Of a stretch of DNA of 9,554 nt, positions 6,401 through 9,554 are shown in pieces. Position 1 is the first letter of the stretch. The number at the start of each line of letters is the position of its first letter. Below the pieces are notes generated by a model. It saw only the letters and a list, made by a program, of their open reading frames with translations, made no database searches and had not been told where the DNA came from. Both the position numbers and the translations under genes were made by a program. The DNA comes from an uncultured Eubacteriales bacterium (GTDB lineage: Bacteria > Bacillota_A > Clostridia > Christensenellales > Aristaeellaceae): positions 1-9,554 of the forward strand of contig CACYNZ010000131.1 in NCBI GenBank assembly GCA_902775835.1. The letters are read 5' to 3'.

Positions 6401-8287
6401 GCTGCTCTGCCGCTTCAGCTCGTCATGCAGCCCGCACCTGACCGGATCGCGCTGTTCCTGGATGCCCAGGGCCGGGTGCTGGACTGTCTCAGACTGACCG
6501 ACAGCGAAATCCATGGATTGGCGTCTGAAGACAGCCCCTTTACCCAGGTGGACCGCATGCATGCGGACGGGATCACCCGCTATGTGCAGGAAGGCCCGTT
6601 CATCGCCCGCATGCTCTCCTCCTTTGAGGCGGAGCTTGCCGTGTATGCCGGTCAGGATGCATATGTCAGTCTTCCGGAGACCATCGCCGGACATGCGCTC
6701 ACATCCATCGGCATGTCCGCTTTCGGCAATATCCGGCTTCAGGAACTGACCCTGCCCGCCTCCATACAGGACGTGCATCCCGAGGCGTTCATGTCCACAG
6801 AACTGTCTCTGAAAGCTCCACCCCTGCATGGAACGCTCCGCCTTCCGCACCTGCCCGCCAGTGTGGAATCCGTGACAGATCTGCATGAATTATGGAAGTT
6901 TTCCCGCGTATATCTCGGTGAAACCCAGACCTGTTTCCAGCCGCCCCTGGTCTTCCGCTCCCTGACGGATATGTCCTGGGAAGTGCTGGCCTGCAGCCCG
7001 AATACGCCGGAGGTCACCATACCTGCCTCCTTTGAGGGCATGCCTGTCACCGGCATTGCAGAGCACGCCTTCTGCCGGCCGTTTCTGAGCTATGTCCAAT
7101 TCCTGCACCTGCCGGATACCCTGAAGCGTATCGGGAAGGAAGCGTTCCTGGATTCCAGCCTGACGGAGATCAACCTGCCTTCAGGCCTTGAGGAACTCGG
7201 CCCGGAGGCCTTTTCCGGCTGCGGCATGCTCCGGCATGTCAGGCTGGACTGCGATCCTTCCCTTATCGGGCCGGATACCTTCAGGGGCTGTCCCCTGCTA
7301 AGCGGAAACCCGGCCGGATTTGGCCTGCCCGCGGGCCTGAACGAAGCGGAAGCCCGGCGGCTGTTCTCCCTGCCGGAGGCAGGCGGCGCTGGTCCCGTGC
7401 TCACGCCGGAGGATACGGAAGCCTTCCTCGGCACCTGGTATGGCTCGCAGTATCTGACAGAAGGAAAGGTTTTCCAGATCGTGGCCTTTTCCGTCACCTT
7501 CTATGAGAACGGAACCTATAACGGGACCTCCCTGACCATGACCCCCATGAACGGTCATTACGCGCTCACCGGAAGCGCTCTGGAGACACCGGACGGCACG
7601 TTCCAGCTCACCGATGCCGGCGAACTTATCTTCTACATGAACCACGCGCATCTTCTGTGCACCCGGGACCGGATCCTGCCCTCCGCGGATACTGAAGAAT
7701 TCCCTTCCTTCCCCTGCGGGCTCTGGTACTGCACGGCCATGACAGAAAACGGAGAAACCTTCTCCGCACTTTCCCTGAATCTGAAAATGCTCCTGGACAT
7801 TGAACAGAGCGGTGCCTGGCATCTCTGGGGACTGTCGGACAGACTGGTCAGCGGCACCCTTGCGCCATCCGAAGCCGGTTTTGCCACAGACCTGTTTGAG
7901 CTTGCACCCGCTGACGGCAACCTCATTCTTACCCTGCAGGGCCGCCAGTACACGCTCATGCCGGCGCCGGACGAAACCGGCTGGGAAGCACTGCGCGGCA
8001 GCATGCCCGGAAGCAGCGGCACGGACGCTCATGGACCCTGGAAAGCCTGGGCCGCGCTCACCATGGGCATCTTCTCCCCGGCTTCTGTTTCCCCCTTCCC
8101 GCTGGACTGCGAGCTTCTGGACGACGGAAGCTACCGCATCTACAGCAATGCCGGCACACTGAACAGCGGAACCTGGACAGAGGACGCGGAGGGTCTGCAG
8201 TTCAGCGACGCAGCCCAGATTCCTCTGGACAGTACGCTTCTGATCCTTGAGATTCCCTCCTCCATTCTCTTTTTCATCCGACCCTGA
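3425..8287 (+). CDS. Secreted multidomain C11 (clostripain-family) peptidase with BspA-type LRRs and lipocalin-like modules
   Basis: 1620 residues. A Sec signal peptide occupies 1 to about 23-25 (cleavage after ARA or AGA; no lipobox). The C11 domain spans about 26-355: YMCGSNLE (32-39), catalytic His133 in WDHGGG, Asp177 and catalytic Cys179 in FDACLM, and AGLSVYFPYYN (342-352). Cleavage after Arg or Lys is expected from the family. DMNADG at 490-495 resembles a calcium loop. About 400-1070 is beta-rich and unrecognised, with EITD at 646-649 and TVNG at 714-717 matching the divergent paralogue. BspA/LRR_5-like repeats occupy 1081-1292. Three modules opening with a Gly-x-Trp-like turn follow (GTW 1336, GLW 1432, GPW 1537). 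There is no LPxTG motif or C-terminal anchor. The enzyme is about three times the length of clostripain. No Arg or Lys lies between His133 and Cys179. It is probably a secreted, surface-interacting protease; the substrate is unknown. Confidence 0.95.
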   Translation: MIRKFLKLFLLLAALFLFHPARAGADTTVMLYMCGSNLETLNASATMDLLEIQSSGFDPDEVHIIALLGGSRSWASGYESDRLHLVEIRPKTFHVLETPDLMSMGDPETLSYLLEYAPEHFPADRYALILWDHGGGPMDGLCWDENFSMDVLTLSELTSSLEHSMFASQPLEWIGFDACLMASAEVALQLSPYAGYMIASEENEPDTGWNYMFLHDLGTDADGLQTGQRIVRTYVDTPADEPRALSVLSLRDMPQLMQAFDGFFAQLKDTLDRDSYSAIALLRRSMRSYGPDVSRKMADHDLVDLLALTRDLTSAFPDRFSALAHALEKTVVFQDSTDADCAGLSVYFPYYNREQYTETWKKQHADESGSRAYADYIRSFGEILTGEPLADWSGLEMELYAADAQQEIPPGAGTLELHSDLGRGQADDNGIISVLEEEDIIQDGILARTRLTPEQQRAFASARLIVMERLHTLLTAHSQYRMVYTSPALDMNADGYVRAPYQEQTLYVVNEDGDPLAWEISYQTLDSGDLSVPVIARTGFDAADSEELQLIMTFRDQGNTLVHRNTYVHDPLSDTYTRRIEYDPEAYPYLVFPSSYMQSVIQEDGSTAEWTESTAYRRETVIPASELWHLEWRTLSNANALVMYLEITDTQNRRHITPMRTLAWGYSAPDLLADSGVLRVLLENMQVREGFADMSLTFLTSDEAEIDLGMTDMTVNGKETGFSIAGSSMLHLRPGSAETRVISVPLPDSSPLETLSFRFHAHYDSALEDSTTLENGRLYVNMAVSDTDWNVTDLVQISPAAQPLPSEIPVLLSGADLSILPAHFLDGYDAVLSLNAVSPLDAMLQGTCVHVSVSVLPPDPACRSVMLLSGTLQEQGGMSDMRISRMQTLASDGQTPVSFTSLSAQPAVLSGGTFLPLLMEEDDFAPVRLTGPGEQAHELSGLRLSSGRISFVQWTCGDFPVELSDSVLTEELHVRFRRGGQVESIRTSAACPAALPLQLVMQPAPDRIALFLDAQGRVLDCLRLTDSEIHGLASEDSPFTQVDRMHADGITRYVQEGPFIARMLSSFEAELAVYAGQDAYVSLPETIAGHALTSIGMSAFGNIRLQELTLPASIQDVHPEAFMSTELSLKAPPLHGTLRLPHLPASVESVTDLHELWKFSRVYLGETQTCFQPPLVFRSLTDMSWEVLACSPNTPEVTIPASFEGMPVTGIAEHAFCRPFLSYVQFLHLPDTLKRIGKEAFLDSSLTEINLPSGLEELGPEAFSGCGMLRHVRLDCDPSLIGPDTFRGCPLLSGNPAGFGLPAGLNEAEARRLFSLPEAGGAGPVLTPEDTEAFLGTWYGSQYLTEGKVFQIVAFSVTFYENGTYNGTSLTMTPMNGHYALTGSALETPDGTFQLTDAGELIFYMNHAHLLCTRDRILPSADTEEFPSFPCGLWYCTAMTENGETFSALSLNLKMLLDIEQSGAWHLWGLSDRLVSGTLAPSEAGFATDLFELAPADGNLILTLQGRQYTLMPAPDETGWEALRGSMPGSSGTDAHGPWKAWAALTMGIFSPASVSPFPLDCELLDDGSYRIYSNAGTLNSGTWTEDAEGLQFSDAAQIPLDSTLLILEIPSSILFFIRP
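6665..7300 (+). repeat. BspA-type leucine-rich repeats (residues 1081-1292 of the C11 peptidase)
   Basis: Repeats follow the LRR_5 pattern of proline-led strand, IG turn, AF and hydrophobic spacing. Block one (about 1081-1130) contains SLPETI, LTSIGMSAFGN, TLPASI and HPEAF. Block two (1196-1292) contains TIPASFEG, IAEHAF, HLPDTLKRIGKEAF, NLPSGLEELGPEAF and IGPDTFRGC. About 65 poorly matching residues separate the blocks. In other bacteria this family is found on surface proteins that bind host or partner proteins, so a substrate- or surface-binding role is likely. I see about six repeats. Confidence 0.8.
7424..8280 (+). repeat. Three tandem lipocalin-like modules at the C-terminus of the C11 peptidase
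   Basis: Three stretches of about 85-105 residues each start with a Trp-bearing turn (FLGTWYGS at 1334, GLWYC at 1432, GPWKAW at 1537). Each continues as alternating strands with Asn-Gly or Asp-Gly turns (YENGTYNG, DDGSYRIY, SGTWTEDAEG). Module one resembles the lipocalin-like beta-barrel domains found in clostridial exported proteins; modules two and three are more diverged. They may bind a small ligand or act as stalks. The fold assignment is by eye. Confidence 0.5.
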
Positions 8288-8306
8288 TTCCACCTGGACC
8301 ATGTGA

Positions 8307-8314
8307 AAGGAAGG
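8307..8314 (+). promoter_or_regulatory. Ribosome binding site of the exported protein gene
   Basis: AAGGAAGG lies 5 bases upstream of ATG 8320 and supports this start. It sits inside the 32-base gap after the peptidase stop codon, as expected for a downstream operon gene with its own translation start. Confidence 0.75.
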
Positions 8315-8319
8315 ATACC

Positions 8320-9444
8320 ATGAAACGCTTCTGCCTGTTTCTTGCCCTCTGTTTCCTGATGGCCATGCCCGCCGCCCGGGCGGAGGACACCCTGGACGAA
8401 TTCCTGCGCGAAGCAGACAGCATCCTTGACCGCCTGGAGAACCAGTATGCCATGCAGCACCTTGCCATGGACGCAGTTTCTTCCTATATGGACAAACACG
8501 ACTATGCATCCCTGCTCCGTGCGCGCTGCGTCTGTTCCGATCAGGTCATGGCATCCGACATCATGCTGCAGGAACCGCTGAATATCAATTTTTCCGATGC
8601 CGCCTCCGCGGAACTTGCGGCCATGGGACTGGAGGGTACACTGGATTCCCTGCTGAACATTACCGATCAGGACTTTACCTTCCGCTCCAGCCTGATCAGT
8701 TTTCTCTACGATTACACCTATTCCGGCTTCTATTCCGCAGGCCTGGAGTCGGCACTCCGCCAGATCCTGACCGCACAGCCTGTCTATCTCACCTGCAATG
8801 CCGCTTTCCTGGAACTCGCCCTGAACGCCCGGCTTCTGCAGTTTGAGGATACAGAGCGTATCCACGCCTGGTGGGAAGAGCTTAGGGAAAGATTTCCCAC
8901 GCTCGGCGCAACGCTTCCCGCCTTTCAGACGGACCAGAGTGCCATTGAAGCCCTGTACGCCTCCTATTCCCTCCAGAACGAAACAGCCGCAAACGGCACC
9001 AACGAAGGGATCAGCCGATACTTCGAGCATGCTGACCAGTTCACTGCCTGGACCCGGAATCAGGCGGCCGCATCCCTGATCGAGGATTTCATTCCGCCGC
9101 ACAGCCTTCCGGTCATCTGCATCATACCGGACGCATGGACAGGTTCCGGCGGCAGCTATCTCTATCCGGACCAGTACGGGCAGGACAGCCTGCCCTCCAG
9201 CCTCACAATGTTTGTCCATCAGGTAAGCGCTGAAGTGTTCCATGACTATTCGGATGCGCTCTCCGGCCTGACCCGGGATTCCCTCACAGGCAGTGACGCG
9301 GAAGGCTGGGTGCTCTCCCTGGAAAACGGTGCCATAGAACTGGAGTGGAATCCGGAAAATTTCCTCATGGTGACCTATGACTGCGGTGCCTATACCATGG
9401 AGACGGCAACCTTCCTGTATGTTCTGAGCCTGGCGGCTTCCTGA
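8320..9444 (+). CDS. Exported protein of unknown function, co-operonic with the C11 peptidase
   Basis: 374 residues, starting at ATG 8320 with AAGGAAGG (8307-8314) five bases upstream. Residues 1-21 are a Sec signal peptide (MKR, hydrophobic core, cleavage after ARA before Glu22). The core Cys11 is preceded by Leu, so this is not a lipobox. The mature protein begins acidic and helical (DTLDEFLREADSILDRLEN, 23-41). It stays helix-rich to about residue 240, then turns to a Gly/Tyr-rich, probably beta stretch (TGSGGSYLYPDQYG). Mature cysteines include C70 and C72 plus three scattered ones. There is no transmembrane anchor, and I recognise no catalytic motif or family. The 32-base gap after the peptidase stop holds no visible promoter or terminator, so co-transcription is likely. 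It could be an inhibitor, chaperone, adaptor or substrate of the peptidases. That is inference from position only. Confidence 0.9.
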   Translation: MKRFCLFLALCFLMAMPAARAEDTLDEFLREADSILDRLENQYAMQHLAMDAVSSYMDKHDYASLLRARCVCSDQVMASDIMLQEPLNINFSDAASAELAAMGLEGTLDSLLNITDQDFTFRSSLISFLYDYTYSGFYSAGLESALRQILTAQPVYLTCNAAFLELALNARLLQFEDTERIHAWWEELRERFPTLGATLPAFQTDQSAIEALYASYSLQNETAANGTNEGISRYFEHADQFTAWTRNQAAASLIEDFIPPHSLPVICIIPDAWTGSGGSYLYPDQYGQDSLPSSLTMFVHQVSAEVFHDYSDALSGLTRDSLTGSDAEGWVLSLENGAIELEWNPENFLMVTYDCGAYTMETATFLYVLSLAAS

Positions 9445-9493
9445 CCCTGTTCCCGGTCATGGTAAGTGGCGCGGATGCCTTTTCATTCAATGC

Positions 9494-9522
9494 TTGCGCC
9501 TCCCTATCTTTTGTAGTACAAT
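9494..9522 (+). promoter_or_regulatory. Candidate sigma-70-type promoter for a gene beyond the right edge
   Basis: TTGCGC (9494-9499) and TACAAT (9517-9522) are separated by exactly 17 bases, giving 4/6 and 5/6 consensus matches. It follows the stop at 9444 by 49 bases and points off the window. No start codon with a Shine-Dalgarno site is visible in the last 30 bases, so the gene begins later. The gap 9445-9554 holds no other recognisable gene. Confidence 0.6.
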
Positions 9523-9527
9523 GCCAC

Positions 9528-9540
9528 GGTATGTCATACC
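9528..9540. promoter_or_regulatory. Perfect 13-base palindrome at the predicted start site, candidate operator
   Basis: GGTATG T CATACC is a perfect inverted repeat with 6-base arms around T9534. It begins 5 bases after the TACAAT -10 element, so it covers the expected transcription start. This is a typical position for a repressor operator. The arms are short and one base apart, so it is unlikely to be a useful RNA hairpin. No regulator is identifiable within the window. Confidence 0.45.
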
Positions 9541-9554
9541 CTGAAACGATTGCT

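Noticed and set aside
8335..8352. Possible lipoprotein signal in the exported protein (LALC at residues 8-11)
   Set aside because: Leu precedes the Cys where a lipobox needs Gly, Ala or Ser, and a good signal peptidase I site (ARA) follows.
7298..9243. Two long minus-strand open frames (403 and 367 codons) opposite the end of the peptidase and the exported-protein gene
   Set aside because: Shadows of high-G+C codon usage. The products are low-complexity and lack recognisable motifs, while the opposite strand has signal peptides, RBSs and known domains.
9464..9483. Possible rho-independent terminator after the exported-protein gene
   Set aside because: The stem is only GGCG/TGCC with a G-T pair and a mismatch beyond it, followed by four T. 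Too weak to call.

Overview
The window is protein-coding DNA of roughly 60% G+C. By hand count, six sampled 60-base lines gave 127 C, 96 G and 137 A+T. Three genes encode secreted proteins in a divergent arrangement. Strong GGAGG-type ribosome binding sites, Sec signal peptides without lipoboxes, clostripain-family (C11) peptidases and BspA-type leucine-rich repeats together suggest a Gram-positive, gut- or rumen-associated member of the Clostridia with fairly high G+C. This placement is inference; there is no rRNA or other taxonomic marker.

Layout: (1) positions 1-3223, minus strand, hold the first 1074 codons of a large secreted C11 peptidase whose C-terminus lies beyond the left edge. (2) Positions 3224-3424 are a divergent promoter region with a near-consensus plus-strand promoter, an extended -10 candidate for the minus-strand gene, and two duplicated 9-base words. 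(3) Positions 3425-8287, plus strand, encode a 1620-residue secreted C11 peptidase with a long beta-rich middle, a BspA-like leucine-rich block and three C-terminal lipocalin-like modules. (4) Positions 8320-9444, plus strand, 32 bases downstream and probably in the same operon, encode a 374-residue exported protein of unknown function. (5) Positions 9445-9554 are intergenic and contain a good sigma-70-type promoter reading off the right edge, with a perfect 13-base palindrome where transcription should start.

The two peptidases look like old paralogues. The catalytic His and Cys, the end-of-domain GLS motif, a calcium-loop-like DxDxDG motif and later landmarks occur in the same order at nearly the same residue numbers. 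Their shared control region suggests coordinated expression of two extracellular Arg/Lys-type cysteine peptidases plus an exported helper or substrate protein. The plus-strand enzyme has no Arg or Lys between its catalytic residues, so it cannot mature by the internal basic-site cleavage known for clostripain. No tRNA, rRNA, mobile element, CRISPR array or convincing terminator was seen.
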